Assembly: GCA_036346225.1 (NCBI GenBank)
Contig: JARFIW010001480.1
Location: 12,803,001-12,867,000 of the forward strand
From: Platerodrilus igneus
Taxonomy: Eukaryota; Arthropoda; Insecta; Coleoptera; Lycidae
Direction of reading: 5' to 3'
DNA: 64,000 nucleotides
Shown here: piece after piece, positions 1 to 12,060 of the stretch
How the letters are laid out: each line of letters opens with the position of its first letter
Numbering within the stretch: the first letter of the stretch is position 1
Position numbers and translations under genes: made by a program
Notes under the pieces: model-generated
Databases searched by the model: none
The model's input: only the letters and a program-made list of their open reading frames with translations
Told to the model about the DNA's origin: nothing

Positions 1-24
1 GAATACACATGTTGTGTGAGAATT

Positions 25-112
25 TGAGGAACTATGTAGGCTTGCTCAGAATATAAATAAGTGCAGGTACGTGTCCAACCAGTTTTGAGACGGAAAACCT
101 AATGACGAAAAA
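25..112 (+). repeat. LINE 3' tail, first copy
   Basis: This stretch resembles positions 733-815. Both share the order gtagg, cagaata, ggtacg, gtc, aaccagtt, gac, acctaatga, and both end in an ATGA-type run. Repeated tails ending in short ATG/ATGA runs are typical of RTE/CR1-type LINE 3' ends. This copy probably belongs to an older insertion, of which only the tail lies in the window. The family name is inferred. Confidence 0.5.
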
Positions 113-179
113 ATAAGCGCAGATAAATCTGATGATTAGTATAAACAACTAGTTGTTGGTTGCGAAATACCTACAACTA

Positions 180-828
180 ATGTTGACTGTGCGAAAAGAT
201 AAATTGGAAAATATATTAAATCGCCAAATGGTTAAGTGTTGGGGGAACTTGGCAGCTACAGGCTGCTTACCTTCCTTCACAACCATTGAAGATCGGAGAA
301 ATAGGGCATATAACGGTAAAACAATAGAAAATGACCGAACTGCATCTAACAAGAAAGAACAGCGCCTATGAGGAAAGACAACAAACATAAAATAAGAAGA
401 AAATTGTTGAAAGCATATGTGTGGAGCACAGCACAGTATGCCTATGAAATACGGGCAGTCTGAAACGCAGACAGAAAAACGGTAGCAGCCTTTTGAAATG
501 CTGTGCTTCAGATGTATGAAGACGATAGCATGGACAGACAAAGATAATAACAAATAAGTTACAGAAATAGTAGGGGAACAAGGATATCTAGGGAAAAGAG
601 AAATAGTAGGGCGAATACGTTCTAAGGCATTTTTGGGGAGTAGTATGTGATATATTACAAGCAGAGACAGGAAAAAAGAGGTAGATGTAGACCTAGATCA
701 GACAGTTATAGAAGCAAACTGTGCATATTTCAGGGAAATCTGTAGGTTAGTTCAGAATAGGGAACAATGATGGTACGCGTCTAACCAGTTCTAGGACTGA
801 AGACCTAATGATGATGATATGTACTTTG
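180..828 (+). pseudogene. LINE ORF2 C-terminal remnant with 3' tail
   Basis: Shifting between frames, the plus strand reads like the extreme C-terminus of an RTE/CR1-like reverse transcriptase ORF. A segment at about 200-370 contains CWGNLAATG and TTIEDRRNRA. A segment around 489-545 reads FEMLCFRCMKTIAWTDK, which matches the conserved block after the RT domain in this LINE group. At least three stops or frameshifts interrupt it. The 3' end at about 733-828 is a tail closing in ATGATGATGAT. The copy is dead and 5' truncated. The exact clade is uncertain, and so is whether it is the same family as the LINE at 61.9-64 kb. Confidence 0.6.
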
Positions 829-3164
829 GTACAGGGATAATTATAGGCTACTAAACCAACTATTACTTTGAGAACATTTTAAATTTTGTTGTTTCTTTTC
901 CTATTTGTTAATTATTACTAATTGTTATGTAGAATGGATCTTAATCAGGTGAGGGGAGACAGGTTTTATTTCTTTCCATGCAGCCAAGAACATCAACAAT
1001 CCCCTGGTTTACACGTTATCCAGCAAAATTTCTAGTACCCCCACGTCGCTGGCGCCTTTTCAACTTGACAAATTAGAAACATACCAGAGTAAATGGTAGT
1101 AATGACAGCTTGATTTTACACCTATGTTAAATTGCGGTCAATATGCAAATTTGTTTAGTTTTCTGCAAATTAGTGCCATAGGAACCCACTCTCACACCAC
1201 TGTCGTTGGCCGGTGCATCGTTATTTTGATACGGGACCCCCAACTCTTTTGGACAATTTCAGATTTAGAAACTTAACGCTTGCAGCACCCTTAACAAGTG
1301 CAATACATACCGATTTGTCTCGTACAACCTTTGCAGTTCAAAATTAAATTAAACTTTAATTCGAATTTTTGACGTTGTTTCTACAATAGAATTTTTGTAA
1401 CTACTTGTTTCTTATGCAAATTGCAAGAACAGTAAATGTGCAACTCCTGGTTTCTCACCGGCCACATCGTTCATATTTAATCATACCATCATCTTTAAGA
1501 ATTAATAACTGTACCTCCTATGCATTTTTGATATGAGTTATTATTTATGAAATGAAACCATACCTTTGAGACTCATACAGGTAAGATTAGCGCATGATTT
1601 AATAAAGGAAACTGAGTTATGAAATCTTACTCTACTTTTCATGTTTTTCTATTGCACTTTAAGCAAAGATAAATGATCTGGTGACAATCGTAATGAGATA
1701 TTAATAACAACCGGGTTTCAAAGATACACTTACATAAGGTACAAATGACATACAAATAAATGTACATTTTTTATGGCATCATTAAATATAAATGACGCCA
1801 GCCCATTCCATATACGTGAGGCGTATGTGTCGAACTAAAACTATGTTATAAAAGAAGTAAGCGTAGATTCCAAAAAGCAATTTCGTTACTTGTCGACGCC
1901 TTTTCTATAATCTTGCTTTAGGAGAACCGCTTGAAACTCCATCCAACACCCATTGACGACACTCATATCCCTCATAAACCGCTTCCCAGCATATAAACAA
2001 AACTTTCCAATCCCATTTGAGGCAAAAATGTCCAACCGGTATAAATCTGTCGCCTGCAAATTGTAATAGATATTCTAGTTGTATTAGGTGGTGAAATTTC
2101 GACAGTGACGAGCATTTCATGATGTCAGTTCTCAATTGCGGTGCTTTGTGTTGTTTATTTATTGAGGGATTTTGGAATTCGATGAAATCTACATTAAATT
2201 CTCGTTAAAAATGGGAATTAGTTTCAACTTGGATGTTATTATACAAATTGATTTTCAATATAGTTACAGTGCAATATTGTGTAGACGTCTTTTGTCATTA
2301 TTTAAATGGGGAAATAGGTGTAATAAAGGGCAAGAGAGACAGCTGGTTTTGTCATGTTGTTCGCCGGATATTTTAATCATTCTAGATTTAATTAGAAACG
2401 GTGAACTACCCTGTTTTGAGGTTTCTTAGTATTACTATTGCTGCCACTGCCATTGCGTTGACTTGTCTTTGTGCTTATTAAGTGTAGCGTTGCGGCGTCA
2501 AGGTTTAGCCTCAAGATATTATATTTCTTTGGTGGTATTATATAGAAAGTTGACGCCTAAATTAAACTTTGCGGTGCGTATTTTAATACAACGATAGTAG
2601 GTTACGCTAAAGTTTGTAGCAGCTTTTGCTTTATTTAATAATTCAATTTCCTTGATTACACCGTTATTTATAAACCTAGGCGTATTGCTGCTATTATATT
2701 TATTCCTTTACGCCGAGATTTTAAAAACTCGTTTAATTTGAACAATTTTATTAAATAGTTTCTCAAAAACATTTAACTATATTCAAGGACAAAAAATATA
2801 AACGCGCTTTTTTTCCTAATAAAAGCTGTACCCACATAGTAGCACTAGCCGTAACGTATCCCAAGAATAAAACTGGAAACAGCATTTAAATTTTTCTGTT
2901 TGTGTAAAAAAACTTGAAGCAAACAATGCAAATGTCCTTCGTTGCACTTACTGCGCATTGTACGGCCATTTGTGGCAGCACTTCTACTTTTCCCGTCTGA
3001 CATCGGAACAATCACTGGTTGGTAAAAATGATATACGAAGCAGGAAAAATCACTTCCATCTGCTTTTGGTACTTTTTTCTTCATTTGGCCGGCGTTTTAT
3101 AATCCATAAGACAATTCCAATATGCAAACAGATTCATGTTGGTGTATGTAAATATCTACCTATA
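829..3164. other. No gene recognised
   Basis: AT-rich sequence with only short reading frames (76-85 codons, for example 1905-2135 minus and 2172-2429 plus) that match no family I know. No terminal repeats or tandem arrays stood out. Confidence 0.6.
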
Positions 3165-3692
3165 AAAAATTATTATTATTATTTCTTTCTTTCACAATGA
3201 TGAATAACGTTTAACGTTGTAATATTGCATTGTGTAACATTATTGGTTGTGATAATGAACTGTAGGGAAGTAATTCGGTTTAACCAACAGTCGCAAATTT
3301 CCTAACTACAATACAAGCGTGTAGAATTATACTTTTTTATATATAGACGTAAATAATCCTATGAGAAAATTACTTGATTTCATACATTTTTTAAAATTTT
3401 TTGATACAAGGCCATCTACTGATATAATAATTGGAACGATTTTTATAGATTATAACTTCCAAAAACGATGTAGTTCGATTGCTAGATTTTTATATTTTTC
3501 AATTTTTTCTTGTTCAATTTATATGAGGTTATGTGAAAGTGGGATTGCTGTATCTATTATAATGGCCGATTGCTCAATTTTCTTTATAAATAATAAATTG
3601 GGGTGGTTATTTGCTATAGTTTTGTCAGTATAGATTGTTTTGTTCCAATACAGTATTGAGTTCTTTTTTCTAATATTGCGTCTGGATCGTAT
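3165..3692 (-). pseudogene. R2-like LINE C-terminus and 3' tail (left half, split by LTR element)
   Basis: On the minus strand, starting at 3692, the frame reads DPDAILEKRTQYC, then IIIDTAIPLSHNL, then EKIEKYKNLAIELHRFW. It ends in a basic stretch and a stop at 3290-3292, after one frameshift near 3330. This is the restriction-like endonuclease C-terminus of R2/R4-type LINEs (a PD...D fold), in which a Pro-Asp pair precedes the DxAxP block. Here that pair reads HPN, so the Asp is lost. In-frame stops add to the decay. The minus strand then runs into an AAT/TAA repeat at about 3165-3182, which looks like the 3' tail. The rest of the fragment lies at 10518-11011; the two halves rejoin in frame once the LTR element is removed. 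Confidence 0.8.
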
Positions 3693-5461
3693 TGTAACAT
3701 AATTTTTTCCGTTTAATAGAATAATGTATCAATGCTGTATCTAAAATAGTTCAAAGTAAACAGTTATAATTTTATTGGTGTGAAATTAAATTGAGAAAAC
3801 ATTTTCACGGTTAAAAATACTGAGCATTTCATCACGAAATCCTGAATCAGAACGCATTAATATTGGTACAATTGAGCATGAGCGAGTTGATCAGTAATGC
3901 TAATCGATTTTTGGTCGAACAGACAGTCACGTCGTAACACGAAAAGTAAGCATGGCTGATTGAAGGAAGAGATGTGACTTTCGTATTCCTTAGGTGCTTG
4001 TAGAGGATATCCAGGTTCAGAGCATTTATCAATGGTATGTAATTAATGTTTGAGTTTCATCACAAAAAGCCTTAAATTCTAGCACAAAGAAAGAAAAACA
4101 TCAAATGTTAGAACAAATTAATATAAACTTGGATAACAGAATGTAAAAATTCCCACATTTAAAGAAAGTCCACAATAGCAACACAATATGGTGGAACCAA
4201 ATTAGGCGTTTTATACGAGGTATAGAAATGCAAGATGGCAACAACTGTTTAAGGATTCGTTTGGTGAAGCTTGAATATTAAATTTCGTGTCAACTATCAG
4301 TTTAACATGCTATGCAGATGAAGTATAAAATACAAAAAGCTGACGAGGATTTTATATATCGGTAACGTACAAAGATGATGAAGTTATTTTTGTAGTTTAT
4401 GATGTCACGTTGGGATAACGTTCGTGTTGCTAGTGGTTGGCTTAAAAATCTAATACCTTTTTTTACGTTCAGTTGAATAATTTAGAAATATATTGCTAGA
4501 ACATTTCATCAAGGAAATTTTGTTGAATGAAGAATTAAATTGTAATATTAATACCTGTTTGGCGGTTCTCATAAATGTCAATCATACAAAAAAAACAATG
4601 AATGAAATTTAAATAGTAAAGCTTAAAGCTTGTTTGCTTAACAAACAAGTTGCACGTGTTGTTAACAGATTTAAAATAAATTAACCTTCAGTGATTTAAA
4701 TTTTTAGATGTTCAATGTTGCATTTATTTAGTAAATTGTTTTTTCAACTAAAAACTATATAATTAATAGAAACATATGTAAACCAATATGTAAGATCTGA
4801 TACTTGGAGAATTTGAAATTATAAGTTGTTAATTTATAAAATGAAACTTAGTCTTTGACTATTTAAAAAGTAGATAATTATAATTTTGAAAATTGCTTAT
4901 GATGCTAAAATATTTTGTACATATCTGTCTTATGAAACCAAGAGAATGTTTATTCAGTTTTATTATAAATGATGAACCAATTTGGTAATTTTTATTTAGT
5001 GAGATTGATTTAAAAGAGATGAATGTAGTATGATGTTAAAATACAGTGAATATCCTAACATATGTGTACTTAGTGGGTTTTGAGAAGCAAACAGCTATTT
5101 CCATTAATTTGTTTTAATATATTTATGCATTTATTACAGGTACTACGCTAATAGCAACCAACGTGTTAATACTTTGAAAGGTTTCTGCACTTTCCTTTCA
5201 GGTTTTTCTATCACAAAATGTTACATTTAAAGGTGTAGTGGCGCCTGGCAATTCCGTCCTTTTACAGACCTTCCTGTGTCTCATAAAAAAATGGCTCAAG
5301 TTAGAGTTTAGAGTTAGACCGAGGACCCTATAAAGGATTTTGACGGAAAATTTACATCTCATGTGTAATAAGAGCCTACGTTATCTCTGCGAGTCTCTTT
5401 GCTTTTATTGGGGAAGGTATAATTATTTTCTATAAGAGAAAATATTGTATATTAAATTTCA
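3693..5461 (+). repeat. 5' LTR of the gypsy element (1769 bp)
   Basis: It begins TG and ends CA, and is alignable along its length with 9113-10513. It is about 370 bp longer than the 3' LTR because 4480-4880 has no counterpart there. Either this copy gained DNA or the 3' copy lost it. Many single-base differences between the LTRs suggest an old insertion. Confidence 0.9.
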
Positions 5462-5754
5462 CTGTCACCACCAACATGGGGCGCGTATAAAAACATTTCA
5501 CTTGCACACAATACGTGGGGCTTTACATGTCACTGTTACCACCAATGTGGTGTGCTACATTTTACTTACAGACAACGTGAAAGTCTTGATAAAATTTTTG
5601 ATTAGTAAACATTTCACTTCTTCTTGGGGCTCGATTTGGTAACGATCAAATATATATAGATATTGTGTCATAAAATTTTTTCGAATAGACATTTTGATTG
5701 ATTTTAATAATCACGGTTATATTTTCTGTTTTTAATTAAATTATAAAAATTAAA
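5462..5754 (+). other. 5' leader of the gypsy element
   Basis: Between the 5' LTR and the gag start. It holds two imperfect copies of a segment around cactgtcaccaccaacatgg (5460-5480) and cactgttaccaccaatgtgg (5530-5550). TGG-initial candidates for a primer-binding site occur at 5475 and 5627, but neither matches a tRNA end that I can name with confidence. Confidence 0.5.
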
Positions 5755-5874
5755 ATGGCAGAAATAATAAATATTGTATATTTGCATAAAGAAGAGTTGA
5801 TTTATGAATTACAAACCAGCAACAGACTTTTTTCGAAAGAAAGCTTAATGATAATCGCCCCTACATCATGGTAA
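5755..5874 (+). pseudogene. gag N-terminal remnant
   Basis: A 39-codon frame starts MAEIINIVYLHKEELIYELQ and stops at 5872-5874. The KxELIYEL pattern soon after the start Met is the kind of gag N-terminus seen in insect gypsy elements. It lies 293 bp inside the 5' LTR boundary, where gag should begin. The rest of gag is not recognisable. Assignment by position and by this short motif only. Confidence 0.55.
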
Positions 5875-6140
5875 AATTGTTCGATAGGGATATTACTGGT
5901 CTTTTAGGCCCAGTTTGTACTATTTTAGCGAATGGTTCATTCCGAGTGAGGTTGATAATAGTGTTTTGTATTTAGGTTCATCTTCCATCCCCATTAGTTA
6001 CGATGCTTTTATAATTAGGTACACTAGTTTTTGCTGTTGATATAGTGCTTGAGAATTGCTCTGGTGCAAAGGCACGTTTTGTTTTGATAGCAATTTTTTT
6101 TTAATTATATCCGCATTGGAACGCAGCATGTTAAGTTCTA

Positions 6141-6275
6141 TTTGGTCTAGGCGAGACTTGTCGTCGTAATTGGTCGCTCAGCAGTACAATAGTCTAGACG
6201 AGATTACGAAGAGTTGGTCGCTTAGCAGTACATAAGTCTAGACGAGACTCGTGGTGAGTTTCTCGCTGTAGCAGT
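6141..6275 (+). repeat. Short tandem repeat, about 45 bp unit, three copies
   Basis: Units begin ttggtc and contain agtctagacgaga. Copies start near 6142, 6170 and 6214. They lie inside the gypsy element, between the gag remnant and the integrase remnant. Confidence 0.7.
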
Positions 6276-6661
6276 TTTGGCCTGATCTTTTGAGGTTGAT
6301 GTTGTAAATGTTTTTGTTTATTAGTCTAAGTGAGGCTCGTAAAGGAGTTTCTTATTTTAGCAAATTTATGCGTTTTAAAGCACTTTTGTTTGTCTTAACA
6401 GTTTGATTATGAGTAGTGTAAGAGTGTACCAGAACAGTGACTTATAGTTATCCTCAATGGAAGGTTATACGTAATTTAATCTATAAATTTATTACGTCTA
6501 AAATTATCATTGTCTGCGAATTTGAAAGAAAAGGTGTTCTTAAAGCTTAAAGTCCTTTGGTTTACTGTTTGAAATAAATAGCTTCTAGTTGTTGGCGATT
6601 GGTTTTCCAAGTTCACTCTGTTACGACCGCTGCGTAGTGCTACTGCACCCGGTATAGAATG

Positions 6662-7377
6662 TTTTTTGGAGGAAAAAGTTTTTCTTGTTTATGGAGTACC
6701 ACAGTTTATTATCTGTGACAACGTACCTCAGCTAGTTAGCAATATTTTTAAAAAGCTGTGTGGTAAATATGAAATACAAAAAATTTGGTATAACGCTGTT
6801 TATTCGCCGTAATGCAACTTTGTGGACACGTTCAATAGGACAGTAGGACGGCAATCCGTTTTTTTGGTTGATAAACATGAATCATGGAATATTAATTTAC
6901 AAAAAATCCAGTTTACTATGAATTCGGCGAAACACGAATCCACTGGTTATCCACCAAACTTCTTGGTTTTTGGCCGTCACGTGCCAATAAGTGGAAAGTA
7001 TTATAGTTTAGGATTTGAGCCTATGGAGGATATTGATTCATTTCCGGTAGCAGGTCGTTATATGTTTCTGACCGTCAGGGTATGTTCAACATTTTTAAGA
7101 GAGTTTGCACTAGGTTACACGTGTATGAACGTGTATGACCGTGTATGAACGTTCGTGTCACCAGTATAATTTAAGAAGGAGAGACGTTTCATTCCAAATC
7201 GGAGATAAGGTCTGGAGAACTAATAAAGTAATCTCCAAGGCCGGTGAAAAGTTTACCGCTAAGTTAGCACCAAAGTTTATATTGAGTAGGGTTCCTAAAA
7301 AGATCTCATATTTAGTCTATGAACTAAGGAATTTAGATGAACAAATGTGGGTAGGTGGCATATCAAGGACTTGAAGC
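6662..7377 (+). pseudogene. Gypsy integrase C-terminal half
   Basis: The frame reads CDNVPQLVSNIFKKLC (second catalytic Asp at 6717-6719), then a spacer and VDTFNRT, where the catalytic Glu should sit. Here that residue is Asp (6824-6826). Next come HESTGYPPNFLVFGR and, after a frameshift near 7085-7135, the C-terminal domain with YNLRRRDVSFQIGDKVW and a KLAPKF block. This order (catalytic core end, NSAxHESTG block, then the basic GDxVW domain) is the standard end of gypsy pol. The zinc finger and first Asp are not found. There is an in-frame stop before the core end and at least two frameshifts. It is dead, and the altered Glu alone should abolish integration. Confidence 0.88.
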
Positions 7378-8988
7378 CATATATGGTTTCAGAGTTTGAT
7401 AATAATGATTTAGAACATTAAAAATGTTGAGATGAAATATGTATAGTAAGTTTTGTTATCATGAGATTAGTGATTTTATGTGCACAGAAGTGCGTGTTGA
7501 TATTTTTTTTGCGCATTGATAAAAATTGAAAAGTTGTATGTACTGGAGACTTAGTTTTAATTCGAATCAAAACTGGTTCAAGCGTTTGACGCTCTGCATT
7601 TTAGTCGTTCCTTAGTTTAAGAACGTAACGTACGACTTTGTACATGGTTAGTAGTAGATGTTGTTTCCTACTATGTGTAATGTAAAGGATTATTTTTTTG
7701 TTGGCTCATTAATGAATGTTGATTAGTATAGACAACCATGCTAGTTGTAATAATTTTTTTAAGAGGAAGCATAGTGATGTTTCTCTAGGAATGGGAGCGT
7801 ATTAATAAATGTTCCTCGAAGTTAGTTGTTTGTGTTTTTGTTTTTGTTTTTGTTTATAACCAAAAATATCTAGTGTTCAAAGTATTACTTGGTTGAGTAA
7901 GCTTTGTTGGATTTGTTTGATATGTTATTTGACAATGAGTGGCTATCATGATGTTTGTGGCAATGGTCCACTAGATTTAAGGTAATTGATTATATCTGAT
8001 TCGTATTAGGTAGTTAATTAGGTGTCTATTGTACGTAAGTTAATGAAAGATTGGTGGCGATTTCTTTTAAGAAATGCGATTATACCGCGGTATTATTGAC
8101 TTGAGTGCATATAAATATTTTAACTTTAGTATTATTGTAGATAATATTAAAAAGATTTTGGGTCTTGGCCTTGGTTATAGTGATAAAATTTTTCTTATTC
8201 TTAATATCCCCCGTTATAAAAATATATCGTGTTGGTCCTTACCTTTTACTGATTATGTCTATTACCGATCGTGTCTTCCTGGAATTATCTCCCATGGGGA
8301 CATACAGTACGCGAGTAAAGGTTCGAGCCTTGGTAGCTGCCTTTTTAAAAACCAGTTCCAAAACTTCTTAGCCAATTTATTAATTAATACAAAATTTACT
8401 TATGGAATTTTGACAAGTTGATTTAAAATTTTTTTAAGTCGAAATTACACTAATTAATTGTACTATAGTGAGTAGCCTAAGCAACTACAAGCTTAAAGCT
8501 GAATACTTTGACTGACTGCCGGGTCCTTGAGCTCCCGGGCTTTTTATAATGTCCCTACTGTCTCACATGGCTGTGGAAACTTGCAGATCTCAAGTCTGCT
8601 TATTTCTTAATATTATTCATAAATACAATGTTGTAATTTTAATTTTTAAGTAATCACGGTGTCTTGACCGTCTGCGACCTGTCATCTGCAGTGTCACTAT
8701 TGTCTCGGATACAAAGTATCGCATCCGTTCTCATGAACTGTTAATAAACTTTATAAATTGTCCATGTGTTACTTTGTTGCACTTCACTTAGCGTATTCTT
8801 AACACTTTCTAATAATTTCCTAAATACACTATTTTATAATACATATCTCTATGGGGGGATACATAACTTGCGTAGTTACAAAAACAGTCTTCTTTCCTTT
8901 CTTTCTTCCTTTTTTTTTGTTGTTTTACAACATGGTTTGCTTTAAATATAATATAACAGAACAATATAGTTATTTTGGTATAAAAGAA

Positions 8989-9024
<36 letters not shown>

Positions 9025-9112
9025 GTATGATATAAAATTATACAGAAAAAATCATTTCGATCTAATATTTTTTATTTACCTCAGGATTTTTTTTCTTCTT
9101 GGAGAGAGGCTT
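7378..9112. other. 3' internal part of the gypsy element, no gene seen
   Basis: AT-rich. It holds a (TTTTTG)n run at 7831-7855, a (TA)n microsatellite at 8991-9019, and the purine run ggagagagg at 9101-9109 that fits a polypurine tract directly before the 3' LTR. No env-like frame is recognisable. Confidence 0.6.
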
Positions 9113-10513
9113 TGTAACATAATTTTTTGCGGTTTAATAGAATAATGTATCAGTGCTGTATTCAAAATAGTTCAAAGTAAACAGTTATAATTTTATTAGT
9201 GCAAAATTAAATAGAGAAAACATTATCACGGTTAAAAATAAAAATACTGAGTATTTCAGAACAAAATTCTGAATCAGAACGCATCGATATTGGTAGAATT
9301 GGGCATGATCCAAGTTCATCACCAATGCTCATCGATTTCCGGTCGAACAGAGAGTCACGTCGTAACACGAAACGAGTAAGCATGGCAGATAAAAGGAAGC
9401 GATATGACTTTCGTATTCCTTAGGTGCTTGTAGAGGGTCTCCAGGTACAGAGCATTTCTCAATGGTATGTAATCAATGTTTAAGTTTCATCACAAAAAAC
9501 CTTATACTCTAGCACAAAGAAAGAAAAATATCAAATATTAAAACAAAATAATATAAACTTGGATAACAGAATGTAAAAATTCCCACATTTAAAGAAAGTT
9601 CACCTTAGCAACACAATATGGCGAAACCAAATTAGGCGTTTTACACAAGGCATGGAAATGCAAGATGGCAACAACTGTTTGAGGATTCGTTTGGTGAAGC
9701 TTGAATATTAAATTTCGCGTCAACTATCAGTTTAACATGCTACGAAGATGAAGCATCAAATACAAAAACTGACGAGGATTTTATATATCGGTAACCAACA
9801 AAGATAAAGTTATTTTTGTAGTTTATGATGTCACTTTGCGATAACGTTTGTGTTGATAGTGGTTAGCTTAAAAATGTAACTTTTTTTCTTTACGATCAGT
9901 TGGATAATTTTGAAAAATTATAATTATAATTTTAAAAATTGCTTATGACGCTAAAATATTTTGTACATATGTCTTATAAAACCAAGAGAATATTTATTCA
10001 GTTTTATTATAAGTGATGAACCAATTTGATAATTTTTATTTAGTGAGATTGATTTAAAAGAGATGAATGTAGTATGATGATAAAATTCAGTAAACATCCT
10101 AACACATGTGTACTTATCTGGTTTTGAGAAGCAAACAGCTGTCTCCATTAATTTGTTTTAATATTTTTAAGCATTTATTACAAGTACTAACTATTACAGT
10201 AGAAACAACCAATGTGTTAATACTTTGAACGGTTTCTGCACTTTCCTTTCAGGTTTATCTATTACAGAATGTTACATTTAAAGCTGTAGTGGCGTCTGGC
10301 AATTTCGTCCTTTTACAGACCCCCCTGTGTCTCGTCAAAATCCGCTGAAGTTGGAGTTTAAAGTTAGACCGATGAACCCATAAAGGGTATTGACGGAAAA
10401 TTTACATCTCATGTGTAATAAAAATCTACGTAGTTATCTCTGCGAGTCTCTTTGCCTTTATTGGGAAGGAGATAATTATTTTCAATAAGAGAAAATATTA
10501 TATTTACATTTCA
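9113..10513 (+). repeat. 3' LTR of the gypsy element (1401 bp)
   Basis: Direct copy of 3693-5461 with the same TG and CA ends, missing about 390 bp that correspond to 4480-4880. It is followed at once by gtat, matching the four bases before the 5' LTR. Confidence 0.9.
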
Positions 10514-10517
10514 GTAT

Positions 10518-11011
10518 TTATAACAGGGAGTGAATGTTTTTAAAAAAATCATATTTAAATGCTAGATACTGATGTAATGTCTTCGCTACTTCGTTATGTC
10601 GTTTCAATGTGTAATGTGTTCTATAGTTTCACAAGAATTCTGACATCTGTGATACACATCCAATATGTCGTTTTTTAAAATATTTTTCATATAATTTTGG
10701 GTCTTAAATACTTTATCTTTAATGAATATTATAAAAACTTTTGTTTCTAGGTGCAAAAAGCCTTTTTTAAGTAAGTTGATAGATAGCTCTTTATATCCAT
10801 ATCTTCTGTAAATAACTGTTGTGCAAATCTTCCACGTGAAGATCTTTCTGTCCATCGATAATTCAAATGAGTAAAATTTTTGTTTAATTTGCCGGAAATA
10901 TTTGTGATACAGGGTGCCTAATACGTATGAATAAATATGGTATTTATCTCGGTAAGTATCGACTTTATACAAAACATTTTTATATAAGTTGTGTAACATT
11001 TTACTTTCCAT
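10518..11011 (-). pseudogene. R2-like LINE C-terminus (right half, split by LTR element)
   Basis: On the minus strand a 135-codon frame (11011-10604) contains INLLKKGFLHLETKVFIIF, then KDKVFKTQNYMKNILKN, then HRCQNSCETIEHITH. After one frameshift it continues TLKRHNEVAKTLHQYL. The ETIEHI block followed by RHNxVAxxxHQ is the C-terminal zinc-finger region that precedes the restriction-like endonuclease in R2/R4-type LINEs. The reading continues on the far side of the LTR element at 3692. Start and RT domain are absent, so the fragment is 5' truncated. Confidence 0.8.
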
Positions 11012-11841
11012 AATAAGACAGCATTTAATTGTTTTTTTTTTTCAGAAAATAATTGAGTAACAAATAACATTTTTATTTTTTTTGAATAGCAATGTACCAT
11101 TTCATTAGGATCATTAGATACAAAATTTTTCTTCTTCTTCTTTTAGATAACGTAAAATCTTGGTACCTTATAGCCGAACATTTTTGAAAAAAATGTGAAA
11201 ACTGTGTATTAAGTTAGTTTCACCAATAAGATAAATTAGATATCCGAGATCTGTTTTATTTGTGTTAACAATTGAATGAAAGAAAAATAAATTTTTGTAC
11301 AAAGCTTGATGTAAATTTGCGGTAATTTCGATAGCTACTGATGGTAGAGAAAAGTGGACATGTATACGACAATTGAATTGACTGATAATAGACAAAATAA
11401 TTAATTAAGGAATTTAAACAAGACAAACAATTACTTCAAACACTTACCTTTGTGGTTATAATAAAGCAAACCATATTTATTTTATAACGGTCGTTCTGAA
11501 CGAAATGCGGTTGTAAAAACACCGTTGTAGGCGTTCCGTCTAGTACGAATAACAAAAGTCGACTCTTCTATGTGGTTCTACGTAGAACATGTAAGCTTGC
11601 GGTTTTCCAAGGTTATAAAAATGTTCTTGCACAGACGAAGAGCACAGTTTATCAATATCGCGTTGCTTTGTACATACAAGATGCTTGAAGTAATACACGG
11701 TATTTTTCAATTAATATACCGGGCGGAATACAAATAATCAACAAATTTCAAGGGAAAATAAATTTAGCGGTAAATTATGTACACTGTAAACAAAACACTT
11801 GAAAACAAAATAAAATTAGCAATAAGATGCTTTTCATGGTA
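11012..11841. other. No gene recognised
   Basis: AT-rich. Short frames at 10918-11100 and 11168-11395 (minus) match nothing I recognise. The upstream part of the LINE fragment may extend a little into this stretch. Confidence 0.5.
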
Positions 11842-12060
11842 ATAAGTGTTCAAAATATTACCCATTAACTGCAAGGCAGTGGCCCAACCTATCACGAAAA
11901 ACTTGAAAAGAATTTCTTAGCAATCTTGGTGAAATTGCTTCAGCTTAATCGTGTATTCGTTGCTCTACTTCAGCTTTTGTATACACTTTTGATTTTAAAA
12001 TTTAAATATCCCCGAAAAATCGCAAGGTGTAAGATTCGAAGAATGTGGAAGCCACTAAAT
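11842..12060 (-). pseudogene. Tc1/mariner-type transposase C-terminal remnant
   Basis: Minus strand. The reading NLTPCDF near 12035 is followed, after a frameshift, by KSKVYTKAEVEQRIHD, a stop, AEAISPRLLRNSF, FRDRLGHCLAVNG, a stop, and YFEHLL. The LTPCDF block, the KVY segment and the closing arginine-rich helix plus FEHLL are the familiar C-terminal end of insect DDE transposases of the Tc1/mariner group. No upstream catalytic part was found next to it. It is a short, dead scrap whose source family is uncertain. Confidence 0.72.

Larger units (their letters stand above)
3693..10513 (+). mobile_element. Ty3/gypsy-type LTR retrotransposon, both LTRs present, internally deleted
   Basis: Two direct repeats, each starting TGTAACAT and ending TTTCA, bound this element (3693-5461 and 9113-10513). 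The 4 bases before the first repeat (gtat, 3689-3692) recur right after the second (10514-10517), a perfect target duplication of gypsy-typical size. The internal part (3.65 kb) holds a short gag start at 5755 and the end of integrase at 6662-7377. Protease, RT and RNase H are missing, so the copy cannot move by itself. A purine run ggagagagg (9101-9109) just before the 3' LTR is a likely polypurine tract. The primer-binding site is unclear. The insertion split an R2-like LINE fragment. Confidence 0.92.

Noticed and set aside
3361..3633. 90-codon plus-strand frame
   Set aside because: Antisense shadow of the R2-like LINE endonuclease region.
5217..5224. ATGTTACA as the 3' end of the LTR (complement of the TGTAACAT start), with tggcgcc just after as primer-binding site
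   Set aside because: Similarity between the two LTRs continues well past this point to 5461/10513, where the gtat duplication confirms the true end.
5627..5645. Primer-binding site tggggctcga, also near 22073
   Set aside because: The word lies 165 bp after the proven LTR end at the first locus, and no LTR was found at the second.
8517..8560. Rho-independent-type terminator (GC stem, T run)
   Set aside because: The stem is poor and such terminators have no meaning in nuclear eukaryotic DNA.
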